Positions 24,148-33,237 of a stretch of 33,459 bases of DNA are shown in pieces. The stretch is from Treponema sp. GTDB lineage: Bacteria; Spirochaetota; Spirochaetia; Treponematales; Treponemataceae. Both the position numbers and the translations under genes were made by a program. The notes under the pieces are model-generated. The model was given only the letters and a program-made list of their open reading frames with translations, did not search any database and was not told where the DNA came from. Every line of letters starts with the position of its first letter. Position 1 is the stretch's first letter. The DNA lies in NCBI GenBank assembly GCA_017449265.1, contig JAFSJW010000067.1:1-33459 (forward strand), read 5' to 3'.

Positions 24148-26592
24148 ATGAAATCTTTTTCGTGCAAGTGTATGCTTTTGGTTGCTTTGCTTTTCGCGTC
24201 TTTTTCTGCTCCTGTTTTTTCGCAGGAAAGCGAGACCGCCCAGGAAGCTGATTCTGACTGGTACTACGGAAAGCTCATAAAAAGCGTTACATTCAAAGGG
24301 CTCAAGAATGTCGCATCCAAAGATGTTGACGGCGTTACGAGCGGTTTCATCGGAAAACAGTTCAATGACGAAGTTTTTGCTGACATGATTGACAGAATCT
24401 ATGCTCTTGATATTTTTGAGGATATAGTTCCTGAGGCTGTTCCTGGCGATGCGAGGGGAAACACTGTCGCAATCACTTTCAATGTAAAGGAGCGTCCTGC
24501 CGTTTCCAGGGTTGTTATCTCAGGAAACAAGCAGCTGAGAACTGCCGAGATTAAGGACAAGCTTTCTGTAAAAGAAAAAGATGTGTTCGTGGAGAGCAAA
24601 ATCAGCTCCGAAGAGCGCGAGATTATGAACCTTTATATTGAGAAAGGCTTTACGAATGTAAAGGTTTCTTCAAACACAAAAGAAACGGAAAAAGGAATTG
24701 AAATCGTTTATATGGTTGATGAGGGACGGGCTACCGTTATCTCAAAGATTGCGTTCCGCGGAAACAAGGTTTTCAACGACAGACAGATAAAAAAGAACAT
24801 AAAGCTTAAGGAAGCAAAATTTCTGAACAAGGGTGCGTTCCAAGAGTCAACGCTTGAGTCCGACAAGCTTGCTATAGAAGCGTTCTATCACGGCGAGGGC
24901 TACATAGACGCAAAAGTCGTCGATGTTACGAGAGATCTTGCGGTTAATGAGGCGAAAAAGCGCGATGAGCTTACTATTACTTTTGTAGTCGAGGAAGGCG
25001 AGCAGTATACTTACGGCGGAGTTACATTCGTCGGAAACGAGATTTTTTCTGATGAAAGACTTCTTGCTTGCATCAAGGTCAAGGAAGGCCATGTATTCGA
25101 GCAGGTTAAATTTCAGGAAGGTCTTGCCGCAATCGCAGACTTGTATTATGAGAACGGATATACATCAAACCGCTTTCAGCCCATTCCGACCAAGGACGAG
25201 GCGAACAGGACGGTTTCATGGGTCGTTACTATAGCCGAGAATGTGCGCAGCCATGTTGAGAGCATAGTAGTTCGCGGCAACAACAAGACGCAGGAAAAAA
25301 TCATTACTCGCGAGCTTGGCATTGAGTCGGGCGATGTGTTCTCAAAGACAAAAATTCAGAGCGGACTTAGGAATCTTTACAACTTGCAGTTTTTCAGTGC
25401 GATTGTTCCTGACATTCTGCCAGGTTCCGAGGAAAATCTTGTGAACCTTGTTCTGAATGTGGAAGAGCAGTCAACTACATCAATTGAATTCGGTGTTACT
25501 TTCTCAGGCGTATCTGAGGCTTCTGATCTTCCGTTCGCACTTTTTGCGCGCTGGAAGGAAAGTAACCTTAAGGGAACAGGAAAATCCCTTTCTGTCGGAA
25601 CTAACCTTGCCACAAAGCAGCAGTCTATTGACCTGAGCTTCGGACAGAACTGGCTTTTCGATATGCCTATTTCCATATCAGTTTCAACATCGTTCGCACA
25701 TTCAAGTCTTAATGCAATCAGAAACGCAGTTGACGGCGATGGAATTATCCACAACGGTGACACAAGCAACACGACATATTATATGGAGTACGAGCAGTAC
25801 AAGTGGACGCTCGGTCTGTCAGGCGGACGCCGCTGGACTCCTGACTGGGCAATCCTGACGCTTTCTGCGGGAATTACAGGAAGCCTCCGCAACAATATTT
25901 ACGACGAGAATCTGTGGATACCGCAGGATCTTGCTATAAGCCGCTATGCTAACAAGTGGGGTTGGGTCAACTATATTTGGAGCTCTTTTTCACTTGACGG
26001 AAGGGATGTTAACTATGATGCGTCGAAAGGCTGGTTTGCAAGCGAGAGACTTGCATGGTACGGTCTTACTCCTTGGGAGGAGGAATTTTATCTTCGCTCG
26101 GACACGAAACTTGAGAAATACTTCACATTGTTCAACTGGCATATTACCGAAGAGTACAACTTGAAGCTTGTTCTTATGGCGTACACGGGACTTTCGTTCA
26201 TGGTACCTGCCGATGGCTCGGGAATCGGGCGCACGAACCAGCTTTATATCGATGGTATGTTCACCGGACGCGGATGGAGCGACATCTACAACAAAGTCCG
26301 CGGAAAGGCTATGTGGACGAACACTGTGGAGCTTCGTATGCCTGTAGTTCCTGGAATCTTTGCTATAGACGGCTTCTTTGATGCGGTTGCAATAACGAGC
26401 ACGCTCGGGGACTTGTTCTCGAACCTCAAGGGCGAGGATTTCTACATGAGCTTCGGACCTGGAATCAGGTGTCTTTTGCCTCAGTTCCCGCTCCGTTTCT
26501 TGTTCGCGAACACATTCAAGTATGACGGAAGTTCATGGAATATGGACGAAACAATGAAATTTGTTCTTTCATTCAATATCGTAAATAAATAG
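24148..26592 (+). CDS. bamA: Outer-membrane protein assembly factor BamA (Tp92-type)
   Basis: 814 residues. Signal peptide to about residue 25 (ending APVFSQ), five POTRA repeats (about 35-440; strands such as LIKSVTFKGLKNV, VSRVVISGNKQL, VISKIAFRGNKVF, YGGVTFVGNEIF, VESIVVRGNNKT) and a C-terminal 16-strand barrel with the L6 motif RGW at about 707. It is the catalytic core of the BAM complex in the outer membrane. AGAGGG lies 5 bases before the ATG. The protein ends LSFNIVNK, so the usual terminal aromatic residue is not the last one. Confidence 0.96.
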   Translation: MKSFSCKCMLLVALLFASFSAPVFSQESETAQEADSDWYYGKLIKSVTFKGLKNVASKDVDGVTSGFIGKQFNDEVFADMIDRIYALDIFEDIVPEAVPGDARGNTVAITFNVKERPAVSRVVISGNKQLRTAEIKDKLSVKEKDVFVESKISSEEREIMNLYIEKGFTNVKVSSNTKETEKGIEIVYMVDEGRATVISKIAFRGNKVFNDRQIKKNIKLKEAKFLNKGAFQESTLESDKLAIEAFYHGEGYIDAKVVDVTRDLAVNEAKKRDELTITFVVEEGEQYTYGGVTFVGNEIFSDERLLACIKVKEGHVFEQVKFQEGLAAIADLYYENGYTSNRFQPIPTKDEANRTVSWVVTIAENVRSHVESIVVRGNNKTQEKIITRELGIESGDVFSKTKIQSGLRNLYNLQFFSAIVPDILPGSEENLVNLVLNVEEQSTTSIEFGVTFSGVSEASDLPFALFARWKESNLKGTGKSLSVGTNLATKQQSIDLSFGQNWLFDMPISISVSTSFAHSSLNAIRNAVDGDGIIHNGDTSNTTYYMEYEQYKWTLGLSGGRRWTPDWAILTLSAGITGSLRNNIYDENLWIPQDLAISRYANKWGWVNYIWSSFSLDGRDVNYDASKGWFASERLAWYGLTPWEEEFYLRSDTKLEKYFTLFNWHITEEYNLKLVLMAYTGLSFMVPADGSGIGRTNQLYIDGMFTGRGWSDIYNKVRGKAMWTNTVELRMPVVPGIFAIDGFFDAVAITSTLGDLFSNLKGEDFYMSFGPGIRCLLPQFPLRFLFANTFKYDGSSWNMDETMKFVLSFNIVNK

Positions 26593-26661
26593 ACTTGTTC
26601 AGAAACGGATTTTTTATGAAATCAATTTTCTGTGAGAATCCAGTTTCCGAACTGCTCTAAT
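26590..26661. repeat. Long imperfect palindrome between bamA and skp
   Basis: GTTCAGAAAC-GGATT (about 26597-26611) pairs with AATCC-AGTTTCCGAAC (26637-26652), one bulge and one mismatch, around a loop of about 25 nt. The arms end in AGAC and CTAATAG, as in other copies. No T-run. It lies inside an apparent operon and could set the ratio of bamA to skp message. Confidence 0.5.
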
Positions 26662-26673
26662 AGTGTGGTGAAA

Positions 26674-27195
26674 ATGAAAATTATGAAAATCGTTTTTTTG
26701 ACAGCTTTCTTGTTGTTCTCTGCGTTTTCGGCTGTTTCCCAGCAGATTACGAGGTTCGGAGTAGTTGATACTGCAAAAATCTATCAGGCATATTTTAAGA
26801 ATTCAGCCCCAATGCGCAATTATGAGACGAAAAAGGCTGAGTTTCAGGCTGAAATAAATAAGAAGACTGAGGAAATCCAAAAGCTCCGCCAGCAGAAAAA
26901 CGATGCTATGGCTTCCGGAAATACAGCTCATGCTACAAAGATTGATTCTGACATAACGAAAAAGACCAATGCCCTCACTGAATACACTCGCGCAAAGAAC
27001 ATGGAGCTTGATTCAATAAAAAATTCCCTCCAGAATTCGGATGCGTTTTACAAAAAGCTCTATTCTGTAATTGAGCGCGTTGCTGAGAACGAGGGCTTCA
27101 CCATGATTCTTAGTCTCCAGCAGGGGAACGGAATCTTGTGGTACAGCCAGTCCGTTGATGTCACTGACAAAGTTATTTCTCAGCTTGGAATGTGA
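26674..27195 (+). CDS. skp: Skp/OmpH-like periplasmic chaperone
   Basis: 173 residues from ATG 26674: signal peptide MKIMKIVFLTAFLLFSAFSA followed by VSQQ, then FGVVDTAKIYQAYFKNS, the start of the OmpH body domain, and a long Lys/Glu/Gln-rich helical hairpin (TEEIQKLRQQKNDAM onward) forming the tentacles, ending with SVIERVAENEGFTMIL and VDVTDKVI. Skp trimers hold unfolded outer-membrane proteins for BamA. An upstream in-frame ATG at 26632 lies inside the palindromic repeat and would spoil the signal peptide, so it is rejected; 26683 is a second option (GGTGA 11 bases upstream). The stop overlaps the mutS start. Confidence 0.9.
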   Translation: MKIMKIVFLTAFLLFSAFSAVSQQITRFGVVDTAKIYQAYFKNSAPMRNYETKKAEFQAEINKKTEEIQKLRQQKNDAMASGNTAHATKIDSDITKKTNALTEYTRAKNMELDSIKNSLQNSDAFYKKLYSVIERVAENEGFTMILSLQQGNGILWYSQSVDVTDKVISQLGM

Positions 27196-29858
27196 CGCAG
27201 CGCAAAATGAGGAAGAACAAAGATCAGATTGTGGCAGGGAACATTCGGCAATGTACGGAATCCACTGAGCAAACGCCGCTTATGCTGCAATATCAGTCCA
27301 TAAAAAATCAGTATCTGGACGAAGTGCTTTTTTTCCGTCTTGGTGATTTTTACGAAATGTTCGACAAGGATGCCGTGGAGGTGTCCAGACTTTTGAACCT
27401 TACGCTCACGCACAGGGGGACAAAACCTATGTGCGGCATTCCGTTCCATGCTGCAAAGATTTATATCGCGCGGCTTTTACGTTGCGGAAAACGCATTGCG
27501 ATATGCGAGCAGGTGAGCGAGCCTACTGGAAAAGGTCTTACTGAACGAAAAGTTGTTGAGGTCATAACACCTGGGACGGCAATCGAAAGCTCTTATCTGG
27601 AGGGCGGTCAGAACAATTTCCTTGCATGCCTGTGTGTTCAGAAAAAACATGCCGGCTTTGCTTTTATTGATGTTACGACAGCTGAATTTTTTGCTTCAAG
27701 CTGGCGCGTGGAGGACATGAAAGAGGCTTTTCCCCGTGAATTCGGAAGGAATAGTCCGCGCGAGCTTCTTCTTCCGGAGTCTCTTCGTACGAATCAGATA
27801 GTTCAGAAAGTCCTTTCTCAAAACCAGAATGTAACTGTTTCGTATTATCCTGACTGGAACTTCAATCCTGAAAATGCGTTCAAAAGGCTTACCGAGCAGT
27901 TCAGGACAAAAAACTTGAAATCGCTCGGACTTGATGAAAATTCTCCGGAAGTTCCGCCGGCAGGATTCCTTCTTGATTATCTCCAGAAAACCACAATCAC
28001 GAATACGCCTCACATAAGCTCAATAAAAGTTTATTCCGACAGTAATTTTGTTGTTATTGACGATTCGTCCAGGCGCAACCTTGAGATTGTTCAGAACATG
28101 AGGGACGGAACTCAGCAGTTCTCGCTTCTTGATTGCCTGAGTTTCACTAAAACTGCAATCGGGAAGCGTATGCTCAGAAACTGGCTCTCATACCCGCTGA
28201 AAAATTTGGACGAGATTCGTTTGCGCCAAGACCATGTTGAACTTTTTGTGAAAAACAGGGAGCTTCTTGAGTTCGTGCAGGAGAAATTTTCTTCCGTTCT
28301 TGATATTGAGAGACTTTCTGGCCGTGTAGCTATGGAGCGGGCGCATGCAAAAGATTTGCAAGCCCTTAAGACAAGCCTTGCGCTTTGGTGCGATGTTTAC
28401 AGGCGGCTTGAGGCTTATGATTTTCTAAAAGCAGACCTGAATGTGGCTTTTTCGATTGTGCGCCTGATTGATGAGGCAATTCTTGATGACCCGGCTACCA
28501 GTCTTACGGAAGGTCGGCTCATAAAAGATGGCTGGTCAGAGGAGCTTGACAAATACAGAAATTTCAGCGAGAACGCAGAAAAAATCCTTGATTCGTATGT
28601 AGCTGAGGAAATTGAGAGAACGGGAATCAATAATCTTAGGATAAGAAACAACAATATTTCAGGATATTACATTGAAATCACAAGGGGGAAGGCTGACAAA
28701 GTTCCGCAGCATTTCATAATAAAACGCGCCTTGAAAAATGCCGACCGTTACACAACGGAGCGGCTTCAGGAGATAGAAGCGGAGCTTAACGAGGCTAATG
28801 TAAAAGTCATAGAAACCGAGAAAGAGATTTTTCTAGAAATCAGGCGGAAAATTGCGGAGCATATCCCATATTTGCTTGATACGGCAAAAAAAGTCGCTTA
28901 TACGGATGTAGTTTCTGCGCTTGCGGCGGTAAGCATCGACGGAAACTGGACGCGTCCCTATGTTGACAACGGAAGCGAATTTGAGATAAATGCTGGCCGC
29001 CATCCTGTCGTGGAAAAAAATCTTCCGTCGGGGGAGTTCGTTCCGAACAGCCTTTCCATGTCCGCAGACGGAACCGAACCGTCTTTTGCTCTGATTACCG
29101 GACCGAATATGGCAGGAAAAAGCACGTTCCTCCGCCAGAACGCATTGATTGCTATTATGGCTCAGATTGGTTCGTTCGTGCCTGCTGACTCCGCCCGTAT
29201 CGGAATAATTGACAAAATCTTTTGCCGCGTGGGGGCAAGCGATAATCTTGCAAAAGGCGAGTCCACTTTCCTTGTGGAAATGACCGAAACTGCGTATATA
29301 CTCAGGGAAAGTACCGAAAAATCATTTGTTGTCATGGACGAAGTTGGACGCGGAACTTCGACTGAGGACGGGTTTTCAATCGCATGGGCCGTTTCGGAGT
29401 ATCTTCTTAACACAATAAAATGCAAGACGCTTTTTGCAACTCATTACCATGAGCTTACGCGAATGAGCCATGAAAGGCTAAAACTTTTGTGCATGGATGT
29501 AAGCGAGAATGACGGTGATGTTGTCTTCCTGAGAAAAATCAAGGACGGTGCAAGCGAGAACTCTTATGGAATCCATGTGGCGTCGCTTGCGGGAGTTCCT
29601 GAGTGCGTAATAAAACGCGCCGAGGAGATTCTTTCAGGCTTGCAGAAGACGGACGGTATTGCATCTAGTGTAATCGAAACGAAAGAGTATTCGGAGCCTC
29701 CGTCATCGGCACCGCGTCTTTCGGAGAACCTTCCTGGACTTTTTTCTGACGAAGAGCTTATCCTTGACGAGATTCTTTCCGTAGATACGGACGGAATCAC
29801 TCCGCGGGAGGCATTGGATACAATCGCCAGATGGAAAAAAATCCTTTCTGGAAGATAG
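27192..29858 (+). CDS. mutS: DNA mismatch repair protein MutS
   Basis: 888 residues. The mismatch-reading Phe-x-Glu is FYE (53-55) in RLGDFYEMF; the clamp and lever regions follow; the ATPase has GPNMAGKST at about 637-645 and Walker B VVMDEVGRGTST at about 712, with the closing ATHYHELT. The length is that of MutS1. The start is GTG 27192, overlapping the skp stop by 4 bp (GTGA), which implies coupling; the ATG at 27207 has no ribosome site. MutL is not in the window. Grouping with bamA/skp is a spirochaete gene order, not a functional link. Confidence 0.95.
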   Translation: MTQRKMRKNKDQIVAGNIRQCTESTEQTPLMLQYQSIKNQYLDEVLFFRLGDFYEMFDKDAVEVSRLLNLTLTHRGTKPMCGIPFHAAKIYIARLLRCGKRIAICEQVSEPTGKGLTERKVVEVITPGTAIESSYLEGGQNNFLACLCVQKKHAGFAFIDVTTAEFFASSWRVEDMKEAFPREFGRNSPRELLLPESLRTNQIVQKVLSQNQNVTVSYYPDWNFNPENAFKRLTEQFRTKNLKSLGLDENSPEVPPAGFLLDYLQKTTITNTPHISSIKVYSDSNFVVIDDSSRRNLEIVQNMRDGTQQFSLLDCLSFTKTAIGKRMLRNWLSYPLKNLDEIRLRQDHVELFVKNRELLEFVQEKFSSVLDIERLSGRVAMERAHAKDLQALKTSLALWCDVYRRLEAYDFLKADLNVAFSIVRLIDEAILDDPATSLTEGRLIKDGWSEELDKYRNFSENAEKILDSYVAEEIERTGINNLRIRNNNISGYYIEITRGKADKVPQHFIIKRALKNADRYTTERLQEIEAELNEANVKVIETEKEIFLEIRRKIAEHIPYLLDTAKKVAYTDVVSALAAVSIDGNWTRPYVDNGSEFEINAGRHPVVEKNLPSGEFVPNSLSMSADGTEPSFALITGPNMAGKSTFLRQNALIAIMAQIGSFVPADSARIGIIDKIFCRVGASDNLAKGESTFLVEMTETAYILRESTEKSFVVMDEVGRGTSTEDGFSIAWAVSEYLLNTIKCKTLFATHYHELTRMSHERLKLLCMDVSENDGDVVFLRKIKDGASENSYGIHVASLAGVPECVIKRAEEILSGLQKTDGIASSVIETKEYSEPPSSAPRLSENLPGLFSDEELILDEILSVDTDGITPREALDTIARWKKILSGR

Positions 29859-30006
29859 GTCTGTATTTGGTCTTGTTGAGGAAGCAATCTAATGACTGTT
29901 TATTTTTCAGAATTGATTTTTATTGTTACTATTTTCAATGCTTGTTTTTTTATTTTTAGAGTTTTGAAAAACAACGAACAATTGATTTTCAAAATTGCTA
30001 TTTCAA

Positions 30007-30015
30007 TGATATAAT
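30007..30015 (+). promoter_or_regulatory. Extended -10 promoter of the 30093 gene
   Basis: TG-A-TATAAT (30007-30015) is a perfect extended -10 in an AT-rich 234-bp gap after mutS. The start point is about 30022, giving a leader of about 70 nt with AGGAGG at 30081-30086. Confidence 0.6.
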
Positions 30016-30092
30016 GAAAAATATCTATGAGAACTTTGTTTTTTGTAGATTATCACAAATGAAAACTTTCTGAATTCTTTAGGAGGAATTTT

Positions 30093-30536
30093 ATGTTTAA
30101 GAAGATTATTTGCGTTCTTTTGGCTTGTTTTTGTATTTCTGCCTCTGCTTTTTCTCAGGCGAAAGAAAGAAAGGTCATTACTGCTGACGATGAGGACTGG
30201 GTTTGGTACGAGTTCAAAGCAAAAGTCCTGATGAAGAATTACAAGTTCTATGCTTTCAAGACCGAGGCGCAGCTTAAGAACCGCGGACCTGCCGTACTTG
30301 ACAAATGCGGCTGGGGAATCGGACCTGAGGAGAGCCTTGAGCAGTTCTTCGCGCTCCACCGTTTTGAGAAAACTGTTATCTTCGACGAGCTTAAGGCCAT
30401 TATGAAAGAGAAAGGCTACAAATATGCCTTTACGACTTACAAGAGCACGACGAAAGATTCCACAACCTATCACTTGATTACATTCTTGTACGATGCCGAG
30501 ACGGACACAATGTATGATCAGGTCTGGTCACGGTAG
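30093..30536 (+). CDS. Small exported protein, unknown function
   Basis: 147 residues. AGGAGG lies 6 bases before the ATG. Residues 1-22 are a signal peptide (MFKKIICVLLACFCISASAF, then SQ). The mature part has one Cys (CGWGIGPEES), a mixed helix/strand pattern and many Lys (FKAKVLMKNYKFYAFKTEAQLK). No family recognised. It has its own extended -10 promoter and a strong terminator, so it is a single-gene unit, and its ribosome site is the best in this part of the window, which suggests good expression. Confidence 0.75.
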   Translation: MFKKIICVLLACFCISASAFSQAKERKVITADDEDWVWYEFKAKVLMKNYKFYAFKTEAQLKNRGPAVLDKCGWGIGPEESLEQFFALHRFEKTVIFDELKAIMKEKGYKYAFTTYKSTTKDSTTYHLITFLYDAETDTMYDQVWSR

Positions 30537-30552
30537 GCACAGTTCTTGACAG

Positions 30553-30594
30553 AAAAGCTGTCCAAAAAGTTCATTCTTTTCGGACAGCTTTTTT
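30553..30594 (+). terminator. Strong terminator of the 30093 gene
   Basis: AAAAGCTGTCC (30553-30563) pairs with GGACAGCTTTT (30582-30592), the stem continuing through AAAAG/CTTTT around loop TTCATT, and ends in a T-run. The left arm CTGTCCAAAAAGTTC is identical to that of the branched terminator at 13948. Confidence 0.88.
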
Positions 30595-30617
30595 ATTTCT
30601 GAAACAGGGGGTTATTG

Positions 30618-31475
30618 ATGAGCGTGATGAAAACAGCTTTGACAATCGCAGGCAGCGATTCAAGCGGCGGAGCCGGAATACAAGCCGACATAAAGACGAT
30701 GACTGCAAACGGAGTGTATGCTATGAGCGCAATCACTGCCCTGACAGCCCAGAACACGACTGGTGTTTTTGCAGTTCAGGAAGTTACGCCTGAATTTTTG
30801 GAAAAGCAGATTGATGCCGTTGTGACTGATATTTTTCCTGACGCGGTTAAGACAGGAATGGTATCATCTTCCGCGCTCATCGAAGTTATTTCCGCCGCAA
30901 TAAAAAAATACGGCCTGAAAAATGTCGTAGTTGACCCTGTGATGGTATCGACTAGCGGCTCAAAGCTTCTTTGTGATGATGCTATAAAAACGCTGAAAAC
31001 AAAACTTTTTCCATTCGCAAGGCTCATAACGCCAAATTTGCCAGAAGCAGAGCAGCTCCTTTCCGATTCTCTCGTTACGGACAAATCTTCGTTTTCTTCG
31101 TTAAAAATCGTTTCCCCGTCTGATATGGAAAAAGCCGCCAGAAAAATCAGCGATGAATTCGGCTGCTCAGTCCTTTTGAAAGGCGGACATAATGTCAATG
31201 ATGCGAATGATTTTCTCTACGGAAAAAACGATGACGGCTCTGTTATAGAAAAATGGTTCAACGGAAAGCGGATTAATAACCCAAACACGCACGGAACGGG
31301 CTGTACGCTTTCAAGCGCGATTGCATCGAACCTTGCCAAAGGTTTTTCGTTAGAAGAAAGCGTTCAAAAGGCAAAAGATTATATTTCAGGTGCGCTTTCG
31401 TTCATGCTTGACATCGGGAAAGGCTCAGGTCCTATGAATCATGCGTTCAGTATCATGCAAAACCACAGTATCTGA
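30618..31475 (+). CDS. thiD: Hydroxymethylpyrimidine/phosphomethylpyrimidine kinase
   Basis: 285 residues, full length for ThiD. Ribokinase-fold marks: IAGSDSSGGAGIQADIKTM (10-28), VVVDPVMVSTSG (103-114), ITPNLPEAEQL (137-147), VLLKGGHN (185-192) and the catalytic loop NTHGTGCTLSSAIA (223-236) with Cys229. It makes HMP-PP for thiamine synthesis or salvage. GGGGG at 30607-30611 is 6 bases before ATG 30618. No other thi gene or TPP riboswitch is visible nearby, so a stand-alone salvage role is likely. Confidence 0.95.
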   Translation: MSVMKTALTIAGSDSSGGAGIQADIKTMTANGVYAMSAITALTAQNTTGVFAVQEVTPEFLEKQIDAVVTDIFPDAVKTGMVSSSALIEVISAAIKKYGLKNVVVDPVMVSTSGSKLLCDDAIKTLKTKLFPFARLITPNLPEAEQLLSDSLVTDKSSFSSLKIVSPSDMEKAARKISDEFGCSVLLKGGHNVNDANDFLYGKNDDGSVIEKWFNGKRINNPNTHGTGCTLSSAIASNLAKGFSLEESVQKAKDYISGALSFMLDIGKGSGPMNHAFSIMQNHSI

Positions 31476-31581
31476 TAGGGCAGTAAGCACTGAAATCAAA
31501 AAATATATGCAAAAATACATAAAGCGGGCGTTATCCACTGAAAATCCTTTTGTCATCAAAAAAATCTGAAAAAAGAACCGA

Positions 31582-31610
31582 TTCACAATTCTTTTGATTC
31601 TCGTTACAAT
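31582..31610 (+). promoter_or_regulatory. Promoter of the S1-domain gene
   Basis: TTCACA (31582-31587), 17 bp, TACAAT (31605-31610). The start point is about 31617, leader about 48 nt, with TTGGAG (31652-31657) as ribosome site before ATG 31665. Confidence 0.5.
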
Positions 31611-31664
31611 AGAGCATTCAGAATGGGTTTTTAGAACTGCCCAAAAAATAATTGGAGTTTATAA

Positions 31665-32783
31665 ATGAAAGGTTTTCAGATTGGAGAAGAAATCGAAACG
31701 ACTGTCGTTCAGATTTCAAATGATACTGTTTTCATCGACCTTGGATTGAAAAGCGAAGGTTTTGTTGACAAAAGCGAGTTTTTGGATAAGGACGGAAACA
31801 TTACAATAAAGGAAGGAGACAAAATCAAGGTTTATTTTGTCTCATCAAATCGTGACGAACTTCATTTTACCACACGGCTGTCTGCTGACAAAGCTGCCGC
31901 CGCAGGCCTTGAGATTCTTGAGAATGCGTATAAGTCAGGTCTTCCGGTGGAAGGAAAAGTGGAGGGCGAGATAAAAGGCGGCTTTGAGGTAAAACTGGGA
32001 GCTGCACGCGCGTTCTGCCCGTACTCTCAGATGGGCTACAAGAACAGGGGTGAGCCTTCATCGTATATCGGAAAGAATGTGTCGTTTATCATCACCGAGT
32101 ACAAGAACGAAGGAAAAAACATAATCGTTTCCAACAGAAAACTCCTTGAAAACGAGGAGGCACAGAAAATCACTTCGCTTTCAAAAGAGCTTGAGGTTGG
32201 AAAAACTTTCCCTGCAACTGTAGTTTCGCTCCAGAGCTACGGTGCGTTCGTTGATATAAACGGATTCCAGGCACTCCTTCCAATTTCGGAGATTTCTCAC
32301 GAGCGCGTGAGCGATGTTGCGTCAGTTTTGAGCGTCGGACAAAAAATCGAGGTAAAAATCATAAAGGCAGAGTGGAACGATGAGCGTCCTGACAGAAGCA
32401 AGGTTTCTGTTTCAACAAAAGAGCTTGAGGCTGACCCGTGGGATGGTGTTGCTGAACGATTCCCTGCTGGAACAAAAATTTCAGGCTCTGTTGCGCGCGT
32501 AGCTCCGTTCGGGCTTTTCATCAGCATTGCAAAAGGCATTGATGGTCTTGTTCATATTTCAGCTCTTTCTGGAGTTACGGCTAATTCCAACCTCAAAAAA
32601 ATGTTCAAGGTGGGAGAGGCTTTTGATGTCGTAGTTGACAGCGTTGATGAAGATGAAAAGCGAATCTCACTTCTTCCTGCAACCAGCGAGAAGCAGGACG
32701 ACGATGCGAGCGAGTTTCTCTCAAAGCAAAAGGCTGATGACGGAGATACATACAATCCGTTCGCGGCTTTGCTCAAAAAATAG
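31665..32783 (+). CDS. RNA-binding protein with four S1 domains
   Basis: 372 residues. Four S1 (OB-fold) repeats at about 4-71, 91-159, 175-252 and 266-338; repeats 3 and 4 have the best-kept words (SYGAFVDINGFQALLPISEIS; PFGLFISIAKGIDGLVHISALSG). The tail is acidic then ends NPFAALLKK. Full ribosomal protein S1 usually has six repeats, so this is a shorter paralogue, probably binding mRNA or ribosomes, in the cytoplasm. It is followed after 9 bp by a small unknown gene. Confidence 0.88.
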   Translation: MKGFQIGEEIETTVVQISNDTVFIDLGLKSEGFVDKSEFLDKDGNITIKEGDKIKVYFVSSNRDELHFTTRLSADKAAAAGLEILENAYKSGLPVEGKVEGEIKGGFEVKLGAARAFCPYSQMGYKNRGEPSSYIGKNVSFIITEYKNEGKNIIVSNRKLLENEEAQKITSLSKELEVGKTFPATVVSLQSYGAFVDINGFQALLPISEISHERVSDVASVLSVGQKIEVKIIKAEWNDERPDRSKVSVSTKELEADPWDGVAERFPAGTKISGSVARVAPFGLFISIAKGIDGLVHISALSGVTANSNLKKMFKVGEAFDVVVDSVDEDEKRISLLPATSEKQDDDASEFLSKQKADDGDTYNPFAALLKK

Positions 32784-32792
32784 ACCTGTTTT

Positions 32793-33131
32793 ATGACGAC
32801 AGATGTTTACTCGCAGTATTTTGCGGCGGATTGTATCTTTTGCGGGGTCGCGCGCCACGCGGCTCTTGTTTCGCTTACTGTGGATTCCGAGGGCGGGCGG
32901 GTGTCATATTCCGTGTCCGCATCGTTTTTTCCCCACACGGACGAAGATGATTTTTCAGTAAGCTATGATGCGTTCGTCTCAAAAATCGTGTACGAGGGCA
33001 CCGGGCGCAGATCCAAGAAAAGGGAGAAAAACCTGATTGAAAGCCTTCGCCCGATTTTGGATGAAATATCTGCTTCTATATCTGGTAGCATAATCTGGGA
33101 TAAGCCGCTTCGTCCTGCAAGATATGGTTGA
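32793..33131 (+). CDS. Small conserved-looking protein of unknown function
   Basis: 112 residues, no signal peptide. Contains a Cys-x-x-Cys (CIFC, 15-18) near the N-terminus and a basic stretch GRRSKKREKN (about 71-80). No family recognised. It starts 9 bp after the S1-protein stop, without a clear ribosome site, so it may depend on translation of that gene. Its 3' end overlaps a 9-bp inverted repeat (AGCCGCTTC 33103-33111 / GAAGCGGCT 33132-33140) without a T-run. Codon use looks coding (GC-rich third positions like the neighbours). Confidence 0.55.
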   Translation: MTTDVYSQYFAADCIFCGVARHAALVSLTVDSEGGRVSYSVSASFFPHTDEDDFSVSYDAFVSKIVYEGTGRRSKKREKNLIESLRPILDEISASISGSIIWDKPLRPARYG

Positions 33132-33237
33132 GAAGCGGCTGTTAAGGACAGATGTGGCGAAAAAGCGTAAATGCAAATATATCAAGTCTGATTCTTGAAA
33201 ACTGTCATTTAAAAAACTTCCTGCAGTCCCTGAAAGC

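Noticed and set aside
26632..26673. Upstream extension of Skp by 14 residues
   Set aside because: The extension is encoded by the palindromic repeat and would place polar residues before the signal peptide.
31476..31664. Riboswitch before the S1-domain gene or after thiD
   Set aside because: No TPP-box sequence or convincing multi-stem fold; only a promoter and ribosome site can be seen.
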